Shown: positions 8,195-18,708, counted from the first letter of the stretch. The stretch: DNA of 64,000 bases from Bog-756 sp963841885 (GCA_963841885.1 CAWJEK010000029.1:18053-82052), one strand, 5' to 3'. The notes: generated by a model from the letters alone, not told the origin. A program made the numbers and translations.

Positions 8195-8500
8195 GTGCCC
8201 GTCCAAGTGAACCTCCCGACCGTGCTGCGGCCCCATGCCGGGGGCGAGCGCACCGTGGCCGTCGATGGCTCGACCGTGGGCGAGGCCCTGACCGCCCTGG
8301 TGACGCAGTATCCGGGTATGTCCGGCCAGGTCATCGACGACAGCGGGTCGCTGCACAAGTTCGTCAACGTCTACCTCAACGACGACGACGTGCGGTACCT
8401 GTCGGGCGTGGACACGCCGGTGGGGGAGACCGACGAGCTGTCCATCCTGCCGGCGGTGGCGGGTGGAGCGTTCGGACCCGGGACCCGCCGGCTCCGATGA
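8195..8500 (+). CDS. cysO: Sulfur-carrier protein CysO, with C-terminal extension
   Basis: 101 residues with the ThiS/MoaD beta-grasp fold; KFVNVYLNDDDVRYLSG and LSILPAVAGG match mycobacterial CysO closely. The thiocarboxylate-forming Gly-Gly is normally the last pair, but here ten more residues (AFGPGTRRLR) follow before the stop. The TGA overlaps the cysM ATG (ATGA), which argues that the extension is real. It would have to be removed before activation, as with QbsE-type carriers. The GTG start has AAAGGAG upstream. Confidence 0.9.
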   Translation: MPVQVNLPTVLRPHAGGERTVAVDGSTVGEALTALVTQYPGMSGQVIDDSGSLHKFVNVYLNDDDVRYLSGVDTPVGETDELSILPAVAGGAFGPGTRRLR

Positions 8501-9444
8501 CCGTCTACGGCTCCGTCCTGGACCTCATCGGGAACACGCCGCTCGTCGACATCTCGCCGCTGAGCCCGAATCCGGACGTCCGGATCCTGATGAAGCTCGA
8601 GGGTCAGAACCCGGGGGGTTCGGTCAAGGACCGGATCGCGTTGGCCATGGTGGAGGCGGCCGAGGCGGACGGGACCCTGACCCCGGGCGGCACGCTCATC
8701 GAGCCCTCCTCCGGCAACACCGGCATCGGCCTCGCCATGGTCTGCCGGATCAAGGGCTACCGGCTCAAGGTGGTGCTGGCCACCAACGTGTCCATCGAAC
8801 GTCGTCAGCTCCTGGAGTCCTGGGGAGCGGAGATCATCGACTCACCCGGGGCCGAGGGGTCGAACGGCGCCGTGCGGAGGGCCCGGGCCCTGGCGTCGGA
8901 GCATCCCGAGTGGACGTTCCTCTACCAGTACGCCGAACCCGGCGAACCCGCGTGCCCACTACGAGGGCACCGGACCCGAGATCTGGAAGGACTGTCCCGA
9001 GGTCACCCACTTCGTGGCCGGACTCGGCACGTCGGGAACGCTCCTCGGGGTGGGTCGGTACCTGAAGGAGCAGAATCCCGACATCAAGGTGCTGGCCATC
9101 GAACCCCCGGCCGGCGAGTTGGTCGACGGCCTGCGCAACCTGGACGACGGCTACATCCCCCCGATCTTCCTCGACAACGACGGGGCCGGGCTGCTCGACG
9201 GCAAACGCATCGTGCGCCCCGCGAATCGATCGAGTGGACGCGGCGCCTGACCGACGTCGGCATCTTCGCCGGCCTCTCGTCCGGGGCCATCCTGGCCGGT
9301 GCGGTCAAGACGGCGGCCACCTTGGAGTCGGGTGTCATCGTGACGGTGTGCTGCGACGCGGGATGGAAGTATCTCTCGACCGGCGCCTGGATCGACGACC
9401 TCGACACCGTCGAGGCCCGGGCCAAGGAGATCACCTACTTCTAG
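8497..9444 (+). CDS. cysM: CysO-dependent cysteine synthase, two frameshifts
   Basis: PLP-dependent O-phosphoserine/acetylserine sulfhydrylase. The N-terminus (GSVLDLIGNTPLV) leads to the Schiff-base lysine in GGSVKDR, the substrate loop EPSSGNTGIGLAM, FVAGLGTSGTLLGVGRYL and the C-terminal ESIEWTRRLTDVGIF. Two one-base errors break the frame: an extra G near 8934 before the AAC of the expected NPANPRAHYEGTG segment, and a missing C in a four-C run near 9219. With both repaired the protein is ~315 residues. It completes the mec-cysO-cysM pathway, which makes cysteine from CysO-thiocarboxylate. Confidence 0.88.
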   Translation: MTVYGSVLDLIGNTPLVDISPLSPNPDVRILMKLEGQNPGGSVKDRIALAMVEAAEADGTLTPGGTLIEPSSGNTGIGLAMVCRIKGYRLKVVLATNVSIERRQLLESWGAEIIDSPGAEGSNGAVRRARALASEHPEWTFLYQYAEPGEPACPLRGHRTRDLEGLSRGHPLRGRTRHVGNAPRGGSVPEGAESRHQGAGHRTPGRRVGRRPAQPGRRLHPPDLPRQRRGRAARRQTHRAPRESIEWTRRLTDVGIFAGLSSGAILAGAVKTAATLESGVIVTVCCDAGWKYLSTGAWIDDLDTVEARAKEITYF

Positions 9445-10842
9445 ACGCACCGGCCTTCAGACGCACCGGTGCCGTGCCCCCGGGCCGCACCGGTACGTCC
9501 CGCCGGCACCGGATCCGGGAGCCGGTCCCCGATCGGGACATCGACGTCCTGGCGTCCACGGTCCGCCGGGGATCCGAGCGCGTCGCCGCCGGGCCAGGCG
9601 CAGGCCAGGCCCGCCCCGAGCAGGGCCACCATGGGTGACCAGTACGCCCATTCCGACAGGCGGTGGAACGCCACCGCGGTCGCCACGACCGTGACGACGA
9701 AGGCGGCGGGCAGTCGCCAGGACCGGCTCCGGGCCGCCGCCACCAGGAGGATCATGGCGAACGGGGGGCCGAGATAGAAGGGGTTCATGACGGCCTCGAA
9801 GAAGCAACGGGCACTGAGCACCACGGCTCCGAGCCACAGCAGCCCCACGAACGAGGGCCGTCGTCTCCAGGCCACCACCCCGAGGCCGCCGGCCACCAGG
9901 ACGGCGAGGACACGCCCGGGCCCCGCTCCGACCGACTGGCCCGAGTACCTCGGTGACAGGGCGATCCACGGCGTCGGGTGGTCGAGACCGGCGGCATTGG
10001 CCTGGTGCAGGAGCGCATGGGTCGTCATGGACCACTGGCTGACGAAGCACGGGACCAGGAGCGCCAAGGTCGGGAGCACGGCGTAGACGCAGACCCGCAG
10101 CCGCTGTCCCGCCGGAACCCCGGCGAACGCCAGCGGGAACAGCAGGAAGGCCAGCGGTTGGAAGACCAGCGTGGCGCCCCACAGCCATCCGGCCAACGGC
10201 CACCGCCCGCGGCGTCCGGCGAGGAGCGCGTAGAGCGCCAGACCGAGGGCGAGCATGTCCTCGGGGTGTCCCCACATCGTGACCACTACGAAGATGACCG
10301 GCGTCTCGAGCCAGAGCGAGCGCGATGCGACGCCGGCGGGGGATGCCGAGCTCCTCGGCCACTGCGTCGAAGGCCAGAAGGCAGGTGGCGCCGACGATGA
10401 GTACGACGGGGCCGAGTACCAGCCAGGCCGTGGGGTGGGGGGCAGCGAGCTGGGACAGTGACTCCGTGAGGTGGAGGTGCTCGGTCACCAGGGGCACGGG
10501 GGCGAGCAGGACGGCGATGCCGGGGAGGGTGACCAGCCCGTAGTCCGGGCTGTAGACATCGCCGATGGCGCCCCAGCTGACGAAGCGGGCGGTGTCGAAC
10601 GTCTGCCAGACGTCGTTCGGGACCGACCAGTACGCGGTGTGCTGGACGACCGGACCCCACAGCAACGTGTAGGCCATCGAGAGGAGCACGAAGGTGACCA
10701 TCGCCGCGATGGCCCACGACCGGGCGCGGGCGTGGGCGGCCAGCCACGAGGGGCCGGCGTCCGGAGCCCGGTGGACCTCTTCCGTAGCGGTGCCCGCCGT
10801 CGCTTCCGTCAACTCCGGATCCTGCACGGGAGGAGCACGCAC
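9441..10842 (-). CDS. Polytopic membrane protein, possible GT-C glycosyltransferase, frameshifted
   Basis: About 467 residues with at least nine hydrophobic helices. The N-terminal ~45 residues are hydrophilic; a first helix (AIAAMVTFVLLSMAYTLLW) is followed by a loop with DVYSPDYGLVTLPG. The frame shifts near 10310-10313 (one extra base) before VIFVVVTMWGHPEDM. The topology and the acidic/aromatic first loop resemble polyprenol-phosphate-dependent GT-C enzymes, but no decisive motif is visible. It occupies the place where murI and a rhomboid gene lie in mycobacteria. Its stop shares a CTAG with that of cysM. Confidence 0.6.
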
Positions 10843-10963
10843 CCCTGGTGTATCGCCGGTCGGCGGTCCCGACTTGAGTCGGCCCCGGCGGCCGGACGGG
10901 CGTGGTCGGGTGAGCGTTCGGCCGTCGGGGGCCGAGGGGCGCGTCGCCGCCTAATCTGACCGG

Positions 10964-11746
10964 ATGGCAGGCAGACGAGCGGCACCGCAGGCCGGAGCCC
11001 CCGACCCCGGCGACGAGGTGGCCCTGACCGTGCTGGGTTGCGACGGTAGCTGGCCGGGTCCGGGAGGGGCGGGCAGCGCCTACCTGGTGCGGGTGGGGGG
11101 GACGATGCTCCTGCTCGACTGTGGACCCGGGACCTTCGCCGTGCTCCAGACCCTCCTCGACCCGGGCGAGGTGGACGCCGTCGTCGTCAGCCACCACCAC
11201 GCCGACCACTGGACGGACCTCTACGCCATGGACACCCAGGCCCGTTTCGCCGGACGGCGTTCGCCCCTCCCCGTCTACGCCCCGGCCGAGGTCATCGCCC
11301 GCGCCGAGCCGGAACGGACCCCGATGCTCGACTGGCGCTGCGTGACCGACGGCGACCGGGCCGGGATCGGCGAGGCCTCCTGCGCCTTCCACCGCACGGA
11401 CCACGTGGAGGAGACGCTGGCCGTCCGGGTCGACGGGGCCTCCGGGCCCTGGGCTACTCTGCCGACACGGGCCCCGACTGGTCGCCGGAGGTGCTCGGCA
11501 ACGGTCTCGACCTGCTGGTGTGCGAGGCGACCTACACCGCCGAGCACGAAGGGACCGCCGGAGCACCTGAGCGGCCGTCAGGCCGGTGCCGCCGCCCGCG
11601 GCGCCGGGGCCAAGCGGCTGGTCATCACCCACCGGTGGCCCACCGTGGCCGCCGAGGCGGTGGCCGAGGAGGCCACCCTCGCCTTCGGCGGTCCGGTGGA
11701 GCAGGCGGCGATCGGGAAGGAACTACACACTGTGAACGGAGCGAAC
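10964..11746 (+). CDS. MBL-fold hydrolase, Rv1339-type phosphodiesterase, frameshifted
   Basis: The metallo-beta-lactamase motif VVVSHHHADHWTDL is clear, after LLLDCGPGTF. Later segments are LGNGLDLLVCEATY and AKRLVITHRWPT. Two breaks interrupt the frame: a missing C near 11449 and an extra G near 11559. Position directly upstream of rph, and between cysM and rdgB, is that of M. tuberculosis Rv1339, reported as an atypical cAMP phosphodiesterase. No stop codon separates it from rph in the restored frame. TAATCT at 10952-10957 ends six bases before the ATG. Confidence 0.8.
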
Positions 11747-12484
11747 ATGACGAAACGGGCCGACGGACGAGGGATCGACGAGTTGAGGACGGCCTCGTTC
11801 GAGCGGGACTTCACGGTCTTCGCTCCGGGCTCGGTGCTGGTGTCGATGGGTCGCACCCGGGTCCTGTGCACCGCCTCGATCGAGGAACGGGTGCCGCCGT
11901 GGATGCGGGGGTCGGGGAAGGGTTGGGTGACCGCCGAGTACTCGCTGCTGCCCGGGTCGACGGGCGAGCGGGTCACCCGCGAGGCGGCCAAGGGCAAGCA
12001 GTCCGGTCGCACCCAGGAGATCCAGCGGCTCATCGGCCGCTCGCTGCGCTCGGTCTGCGACATGGTGGCCCTGGGCGAAGTGCAGGTCACGGTGGACTGT
12101 GACGTCCTCCAGGCGGACGGCGGCACGCGCACGGCGTCGATCTGCGGTGCGTACGTCGCCCTCCACGACGCGTTGACCCGGCTGGTGCAGAAGGGGACGT
12201 TGCGGGCCAACCCGCTGACCGAGGCGGTGGCCGCCGTCTCGGTGGGCGTGGTCGACGGCGTCTGCATGCTGGACCTGCCCTACGAGGAGGACAGCCGGGC
12301 CGAGGTCGACATGAACGTGGTGATGACCTCCTCGGGCCGATTCATCGAGGTGCAGGGCACGGCCGAGGGCATGCCGTTCACCAAGGCGGAGCTCGACGAG
12401 ATGCTGAGCCTGGCGGAGCACGGCATCGCCCAGCTCCTCGATCTCCAGACGGCCACGCTGGCCGAGCCCCCGACCCCGCGTTGA
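11747..12484 (+). CDS. rph: Ribonuclease PH
   Basis: 245 residues, intact. Starts ATG 11747 after GGAGCGAAC and opens with the invariant RADGRGIDELR. Other family landmarks are RTRVLCTASIEERVPPWMRG, SGRTQEIQRLIGRSLR, VDCDVLQADGGTRTASI and DLPYEEDSRAEVDMNVVM. RNase PH trims tRNA 3' ends by phosphorolysis. It reads in the same frame as the end of the preceding MBL gene and overlaps the possible TTG start of rdgB. Confidence 0.95.
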   Translation: MTKRADGRGIDELRTASFERDFTVFAPGSVLVSMGRTRVLCTASIEERVPPWMRGSGKGWVTAEYSLLPGSTGERVTREAAKGKQSGRTQEIQRLIGRSLRSVCDMVALGEVQVTVDCDVLQADGGTRTASICGAYVALHDALTRLVQKGTLRANPLTEAVAAVSVGVVDGVCMLDLPYEEDSRAEVDMNVVMTSSGRFIEVQGTAEGMPFTKAELDEMLSLAEHGIAQLLDLQTATLAEPPTPR

Positions 12485-12501
12485 CCGGGGGCGGTGGCGC
12501 C

Positions 12502-13108
12502 GTGGCGCGACGCACCTTCGTGCTGGCCAGCGCCAATGTCGACAAGGCGGCGGAGATCGCCGCGATCCTGGCCGACGTGCCCGACCTGACCCTGCTGCCC
12601 CGACCGGCCGACGTGCCCGACGTCGAGGAGACGGGGGACACCCTGGAGGACAACGCCCGTCTCAAGGCCCGGGCCCTGTGCGAGGCGACGGGCCGGTCCG
12701 CCGTCGCCGACGACACCGGTCTGGAGGTCGAGGCCCTCGACGGGGCGCCCGGGGTCTACTCGGCCCGGTTCGCCGGGGAGGGCGCCGCGTACGCAGACAA
12801 TGTGGCGAAGCTCGTGACCGAGCTCGAGCGGGTCGGTGCCACCCGGCCGGACCAGCGGCGGGCGCGGTTCCGCAGCGTCGCCTTCGTCGCCCATCCCGAC
12901 GGGACCGAGCTCTGGGTCGAAGGGGAGGTGACCGGCGTGATCACCCCCGAGCCCGGGGGTCCGCGGATTCGGCTACGACCCGCTGTTCGCGCCGGACGGC
13001 TTCGACGGGCGGACCTTCGCCCAGATGACGCCCGCCGAGAAGCACGCCGTCTCCCACCGCGGCCGGGCGTTCCGGGCCCTGGCCGAACGCCTGACGGTGG
13101 AGGCATGA
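12502..13108 (+). CDS. rdgB: dITP/XTP pyrophosphatase (Ham1/RdgB), frameshifted
   Basis: Cleanses the nucleotide pool of non-canonical purine triphosphates. The N-terminus (RRTFVLASANVDKAAEI), EETGDTLEDNARLKARAL and SAVADDTGLEVEALDGAPG are diagnostic. The frame breaks near 12960-12966; in the shifted frame GFGYDPLFAPDGFDGRTFAQ and EKHAVSHRGRAFRAL complete the protein, ending at TGA 13106-13108. GTG 12502 is preferred over TTG 12481 because RRTFVLAS is the usual beginning. rph-rdgB is a conserved actinobacterial pair. Confidence 0.88.
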
Positions 13109-14106
13109 CCCCGCCGCGGGTCCGGGCGGCGGCCGAGGCGGCGCGCCGGGCCATGGTGGACCTGGCCGCCGGGAACGACCGGTTCCGGGCCGTGCTGGCC
13201 CGGGCGGGTGGTGAGTTGACGGCTCTGTCCGAGCGGGCCACCGCCCAGGCCGAGGCCCGTCGGGCGGGGGTGCCCGATGCCTACGGCGGCTCCTACTTCG
13301 GGGAGGGCCGGGACGCCCTCGGCGACCGCGAGGGCCGGTCGGGCTATGCCGCGCTACGACCGCATCGCCTCCAATGCCGACATCGCCGGATGGCTGCTGT
13401 GGCGGAACTTCCGGGTGACGCACGGCACTCGACGTCGGCTGCGCCACCGGGTATCTGGTCGAGGTACTCCGTGAGCGGGGGATCGACGCCGAGGGCTGTG
13501 ACCTCAGCAGCTTCGCCGTGGACCACGCCACACCGGGAGCGGTCGGACACGTACGGGTGGCCAACCTCTTCGCCGGGCTGCCCTGGCCGGACGGGGCGTT
13601 CGAGCTGGTGACGACCTTGGAGATCCTGGAGCACCTGCCGCCCGGGAGGGTGCCCGACGCGCTGGGTGAGCTGGCCCGGGTGTGCGGCGGGTACCTCTAC
13701 GCCACGATTCCGTCCTTCGGACCCAACCGGTCCGGGCCGGACGGCCACTTCGAGGGCAAGGTCCGACCCGGACGGGTCGAGCACTACTACGGGCTCGGCC
13801 CCGAGTACCGCGGGCCGGTGCCCGAGCCCGACCTGGCCGTGGACGCCGAGGGGGAGCTCGTCGAGGGCCACCTGTGCATCGCCTCCTTCGAGTGGTGGAC
13901 CGAACGCTTCGCCGACGCGGGGTTCACCCGCTGCGTCCGACGTCGAGGAGCGGCTGTACGCCGACATCGAGCCGGCCGACCTCGCGCCCTACTGGAACCT
14001 CTACGTGTTCCGTCGGGAGGGCGCCGACCCCGAGGTGGTGGAGCCCCGGGAACCGGGCCGGACGCTCGCCGAGCTCGGACTCCGACACCCGCTGCTCGGT
14101 ACCTGA
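13105..14106 (+). CDS. Class I SAM-dependent methyltransferase, three frameshifts
   Basis: Starts ATG 13105, overlapping rdgB by four bases. An N-terminal helical region of ~85 residues leads to ALDVGCATGYLVEVL (motif I) and DAEGCDLSSFAVDHA (motif II), then FELVTTLEILEHLPPG, the post-II region of small-molecule methyltransferases. Frame changes near 13350, 13430 and 13938 must be repaired to read the whole ~330-residue protein, which ends PLLGT. Substrate unknown; the long segment after motif II suggests a glycan or lipid acceptor, but this is a guess. Confidence 0.75.
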
Positions 14107-16137
14107 CCGGCCTCGGCCACCAGGCCGCGGAGCGTTGGAGCCGCACCATCGCTCCGGCTGGGGAGAGGGACGGTCGTCGAGTCGGGAATGCCGGCGCCGA
14201 GCGGCCGTGGCCCGTCCGCCGCCACCACGTGCACCCCGAGTACCGACCCGCCGGGCTCGATCCTCCACACCTCGTAGTCGCCGACGCGGGCCCCCGGGAC
14301 CGGTGTCGCCCGGCCGGCGGCGGTGGCCGCCGTCAGGCCGGGCAGCGTCGGTGAGGCGATCAGGTACACCGCCCCGCCGGGACCCACCGCGACGGTGCGA
14401 CGGTCCGTGTAGTACAGCGAGCCGCCCAGCTCGTCATTGACCGCGGCTCCGGGCGTCGCCAGCACCACGTGCTGGAGGGGCAGCTCCCACCCGGCCTGCC
14501 GGTAGAACGCCAGGCCGCCGTCCAGCGAGTCGATGACGATCACGTCGCGGGCCGGGTCCACCCGCGGTCCCAACCGGGCGAGCCGGGCGTCGACGGCGTC
14601 CGCCGACTCGATGGTCGCCCGGGTGTCGGCGTAGGGCGCCTGGTAGCGGACCTGGGTGAACCACGCCCCCTGGGTCCCCGGGTGGGTCCTCACCGGAAGC
14701 ACACCGCTCGCCCCGAGGAAGCGGTCGGTCCCGAGCGCGGCGATGGCGACGACCACCAGGGTGGCGACGACCGCCCAGGTGCGGGCCCCGACCCCGGGCC
14801 GCCTACCGGGTCGGGGTCGCAGGAGCGCCCCGGGCACCAGGAGCAGGGCGATGACGGCTCCCGGCAGATAGGCGAGCAGATACCCACCCTTGGCGAACTG
14901 CAGCAGCGCCACCGTCGCCATGGGCGGCAGGGTGGCAGCGGCCAGGACGGCGATCCGTCCCTGGTACCAGGGACGATCCCAGGGGGGTGGCCGCCGGCGG
15001 TGGCGGGGCCCGCCCGTGGCCCCGGCCGTCGACGGGGCGGCGTCGTCGATGCCGGGCAGCGCGGGAACGGGTCGCGGACCGGACCGTGGTGCCGGCCCGG
15101 ACTCCGGGACGGTCACCGGGACGTCGTCGCCGCGCAGTGGGTGGGTAGCCCGGAACACCGCCCGGAGGCCGAGCCCGACGGCGGCCACCCCGGCCAGGGC
15201 GATCAGGGGCAGCAGGGCGACCACCGTGTAGGCCGCGAACGTCCCGAGGTTGACCGCCCCACCGGCGGCATGGTCGAGCACCGAGCTGGCCCGGACCGCC
15301 CCCTCCGTCTCGCCGTGGGTGGCCCGGGACCAGGCCGTCAGCCCGCCCGGCTGGGCGAGGACCATCGGGACGAACCAGGCGGCCGCCCCCACGGCGCCGG
15401 CGGCCACGGCCACGACGCCCTCCCGCACCCGGCGGACCGATCCGGCCACCGCCAGCAGGGCGAGCGGGAGGAACATGGTGGCCTCGGACTGGCGGAACCC
15501 GGCGGCCACGGCCAGCGCCACCAGGGCCCCGGCCCCGTGCCACGAGTGGGGGCGGGCCCGCCAGGCCAGGATGATCAGCAGGGGGGCGATGACCAGGTCG
15601 AAGGAGTAGGTGGCGACGATGGAGCCGTCGAACCAGACGAAGGGGGACGTGGCCACGAGGAGGCCGGCCGCCACCCCGACCCAACGGCCTCCGAGGTCGC
15701 GCCCGGCCACCACGGTGAGGCCCGCGCCGGCCGCCGAGGCGAGGGCGGCGACGAGCACCAGGGACTCCACCGTGCCGAGGCCGGTGGCGTGCACCAGGCG
15801 TCCGGCCACGACGTAGAGCCAGTAGCCGGGAGGCTGGGGCCGGCCGTGGGTGACGTCGAAGCGCGAAACGGCCGCCAGGTACTGGGAGGAGTCCCAGTCG
15901 GTCGGTCCGCGCGCCGCCGTGGCGAGCCGGGCGGCCAGGGTGGCCAGGGCCACGGCCCACGGGAGCAGGAGGTCGACGACCTGGAGTCCGACCTGCCCGG
16001 CGCGGTCGGACGCGGTCCGGCCGGGCCGGGCGGGCGCGGGGACCACCGGCAGGCCCGCTGCCCCGGACCAGCACGTACGAGGGGTCGGTGACGGTCGGCA
16101 CCGTGCCTGCGGACGTGACGGCCCGCTCGTAGAACAT
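14001..16137 (-). CDS. GT39/ArnT-like membrane glycosyltransferase
   Basis: About 700 residues with a dozen hydrophobic segments. The first periplasmic loop reads DWDSSQYLAAVSRFDVTHG then RPQPPGYWLYVVAGRL, the acidic pair and aromatic/Pro motif of dolichyl- or polyprenyl-phosphate sugar transferases (GT-C). The soluble C-terminal part includes DVIVIDSLDGGLAFYRQ. A start at ATG 16137 requires a frameshift near 16060. The frame runs 106 bases into the convergent methyltransferase gene, so the true end is uncertain. TACCCT lies five bases before the ATG. Confidence 0.72.
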
Positions 16138-16372
16138 GCCTCAGGGTACCGATTCAGACGCAGAAGCTGGGGTATCCGACCTGTTCGGCCCCGGTCACGA
16201 CGGGACGGAAATCGGTTCAGGTCCACCCGCGGCGCGCCGATAGCCACTAGATACGATCGGGTTCCGCCCGGTCGTCGACGGCGCCCGTATGTCGCCGACC
16301 GGTCCCGCAGGCCGGGATGCAACCGAAAGATACGTCCGCATGGCGGACCTGACGGGAGAGACGAGGATCCTC

Positions 16373-18700
16373 ATGCGGTTGTTCACTGGAGTAGGGGGGA
16401 GAGGGGCACCGGTGGGCGCCGGACGCAGTGGGGCGCCGGTCGCTCGTCGTCGCACCGTCCGGGTCGTGTCGGTGGCCGCCCTGGTCGCCGCCGCCACACC
16501 GGTCCTGGCCGCCACCGGCTCGGTGACCACCGCCGCCCGGGCCGGCGCCGCTCCGTCCCCGCACGCCCTCAACATCTCCCTGGCCTGGCAGCAGGTGTGG
16601 CCCAACGGCGGAGGTCCGATCGCCGAGAGCTCGCCCACGGTGGCCACCCTGGACGGTGGCGGGCCGGCCGTCGTGGTGGCCGACCGGGGCGGCAACGTCT
16701 ACGCCAACCACCTGTCGGACGGCTCCACCGTGCCCGGCTGGCCGGTCCACCTGGGCACGGCCATCGACTCGACGCCGTCGGCCAGTCCCGACGGCGGCGG
16801 CACGGACTTCATCTACGTGGGTACCGGCGACGCCGGCGGCTCCGTGGTCGGCGGAGGGTACAACGGCATCACCAACACCGGAACCCCGTTCTGGTTCGTA
16901 CCGGCCACCGACGGCCACGGCGAACACGGCGTCCAGGCGTCGTTGGCCGTGGGTCCGCTGGAGGGCGTCCAGTCCGTGGTGGCCCCGTCGCTCGGCCAGT
17001 TCGAGGACGCTCTCAATGCCGGGAACGGCGCCGTGCTGCCGGGTTGGCCGTTCTTCACGGCGGACAGCGGCTTCACCACGCCGTCCCTCGCCGACCTGTA
17101 CAACAACGGGCAGACCGAGATCGTCCAGGGTGGCGACTCGACCTACGGGAACGCCTTCGGCGTGCAGTACTACAACGGCGGACACATGAGGGTGCTCGGC
17201 ACCGGTGGCAACCTCCTCTGTGAGTACAACACGAACCAGACCGAGGACTCGGCTCCGGCTGTGGGCAACTTCCTGGGCGGCGAGGGCACCGGCATCGTGT
17301 TCGGCACGGGGAGCTTCTACAACGGCACCCAGCCCGGGCTCTACTACCCGGGCGCCCCGGATACCGACTCGCTCCTGGCCACCGACTCCCACTGCAATCT
17401 CCAATGGCAGGCCAACCTCGGCGGCAACACCATCAGCAGCCCCGCCATCGGTGACGTACTCGGGAACAACCTCGAGCAGGTGGTCGAAGGCGTCGACACC
17501 GGGACCAGCGGTCTGGTGTGGGCGCTCAACGGCTCGAGCGGCGCCGCCCTGCCGGGTTGGCCGGTGGCCACGCCGGGCCGGATCATCGGGGGTGTGGCGT
17601 TGGCCGACCTCACCGGCGGCGGCTACAACGACGTGCTGGCCCCCACCACCGACGGTCTCGAGATCTTCGACGGCAAGACCGCCCAGCTGGTGGCCACGCT
17701 CGGTGCCGGCCAGCTCGCCATGCAGAACTCGCCGCTCGTGACGATCGATCCCGACGGGTCGATCGGGATCACCATCGCCGGTTACACGGCGGGCAACCTC
17801 AACGTCCTCCAGCACTACGTGGTGAACGGCACCCGTGGGGACAGCCTGGGCACGCGTTCGTGGCCCGAGTACCACCAGAACCCCCAGCTGACCGGCTGGT
17901 TGGCCGCCGGAGCCCCGGGGCACCTGAACGCCCCGATCGTGGGCATGTCCTCCACCTCGGACGGCAAGGGGTATTGGGACGTGGCCGCCGACGGTGGACT
18001 CTTCGCCTTCGGCAATGCCTCCTTCCACGGGTCGATGGGTGGCCAACCACTGGCCAGACCCGTGGTCGGCATGGCCTCCACCTCGGACTCGAAGGGCTAC
18101 TGGGAGGTGGCGTCCGACGGCGGGATGTTCGCCTTCGGGGACGCCGGCTTCTACGGCTCCATGGGAGGTAAACCCCTGGCCCGACCGGTGGTGGGCCTCG
18201 CCACCACCCCGGACGGCAAGGGCTACTGGGAGGTGGCGTCCGACGGCGGGATCTTCGCCTTCGGGGACGCCGGCTACTACGGCTCGACCGGGAACCTCCC
18301 TCTCAACCGGCCGATCGTCGCCATGGCGCGGACCCCGGACGGCAAGGGCTACTGGCTGGTGGCGTCCGACGGCGGCGTCTTCGCCTTCGGTGACGCCCAC
18401 TACTACGGCTCCATGGGCGGCAAACCCCTGAACCAGCCCATCGTGGGGATAGCCGCCGACGGTTCCACCGGGTACTGGCTGGTCGCCGCCGACGGGGGCG
18501 TGTTCAGCTTCGGCAGCGCCCACTTCTACGGCTCGACCGGCAACCTGACGCTCGCCCAACCGATCGTCAGCATGGCCCCCGGGCCGGGGGGCAGCGGCTA
18601 CTGGATGACGGCGGCCGACGGTGGACTCTTCGCCTTCGGGAACGCCGGCTTCTACGGATCCGTGCCCCAGGTGCTGGCCGCGCCCGTCGGCAAGGACTGA
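16373..18700 (+). CDS. Secreted FG-GAP/VCBS-like propeller protein with six GYW repeats
   Basis: 775 residues. A twin-basic n-region (ARRRTVRV) and hydrophobic core end near ASAT-type small residues around residue 60, a probable signal peptide. Residues ~70-510 contain recurrent SSPTVATLDGGGPAVVVAD, SAPAVGNFLGG and SSPAIGDVLGNN blocks, typical of extracellular FG-GAP/VCBS propeller blades. From about residue 533 six repeats of ~42 residues follow (GYW-[x]VASDGG-[x]FAFG-[x]FYGS). ATG 16373 has GAGG eight bases upstream; ATG 16340 is an alternative. Likely surface-exposed; its ligand is unknown. Confidence 0.8.
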   Translation: MRLFTGVGGRGAPVGAGRSGAPVARRRTVRVVSVAALVAAATPVLAATGSVTTAARAGAAPSPHALNISLAWQQVWPNGGGPIAESSPTVATLDGGGPAVVVADRGGNVYANHLSDGSTVPGWPVHLGTAIDSTPSASPDGGGTDFIYVGTGDAGGSVVGGGYNGITNTGTPFWFVPATDGHGEHGVQASLAVGPLEGVQSVVAPSLGQFEDALNAGNGAVLPGWPFFTADSGFTTPSLADLYNNGQTEIVQGGDSTYGNAFGVQYYNGGHMRVLGTGGNLLCEYNTNQTEDSAPAVGNFLGGEGTGIVFGTGSFYNGTQPGLYYPGAPDTDSLLATDSHCNLQWQANLGGNTISSPAIGDVLGNNLEQVVEGVDTGTSGLVWALNGSSGAALPGWPVATPGRIIGGVALADLTGGGYNDVLAPTTDGLEIFDGKTAQLVATLGAGQLAMQNSPLVTIDPDGSIGITIAGYTAGNLNVLQHYVVNGTRGDSLGTRSWPEYHQNPQLTGWLAAGAPGHLNAPIVGMSSTSDGKGYWDVAADGGLFAFGNASFHGSMGGQPLARPVVGMASTSDSKGYWEVASDGGMFAFGDAGFYGSMGGKPLARPVVGLATTPDGKGYWEVASDGGIFAFGDAGYYGSTGNLPLNRPIVAMARTPDGKGYWLVASDGGVFAFGDAHYYGSMGGKPLNQPIVGIAADGSTGYWLVAADGGVFSFGSAHFYGSTGNLTLAQPIVSMAPGPGGSGYWMTAADGGLFAFGNAGFYGSVPQVLAAPVGKD
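17969..18697 (+). repeat. Six-copy GYW repeat domain, copy set 1
   Basis: Six units begin at GYW codons near 17969, 18098, 18224, 18349, 18472 and 18597, about 126 bases apart. Consensus: GYW-x-VASDGG-x-FAFG-x-A-x-FYGS-x-GG-x-PL-x-x-P-[IV]-VGMA. Presumed blades of one C-terminal propeller-like domain. Confidence 0.9.
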
Positions 18701-18708
18701 TCCGGAAC

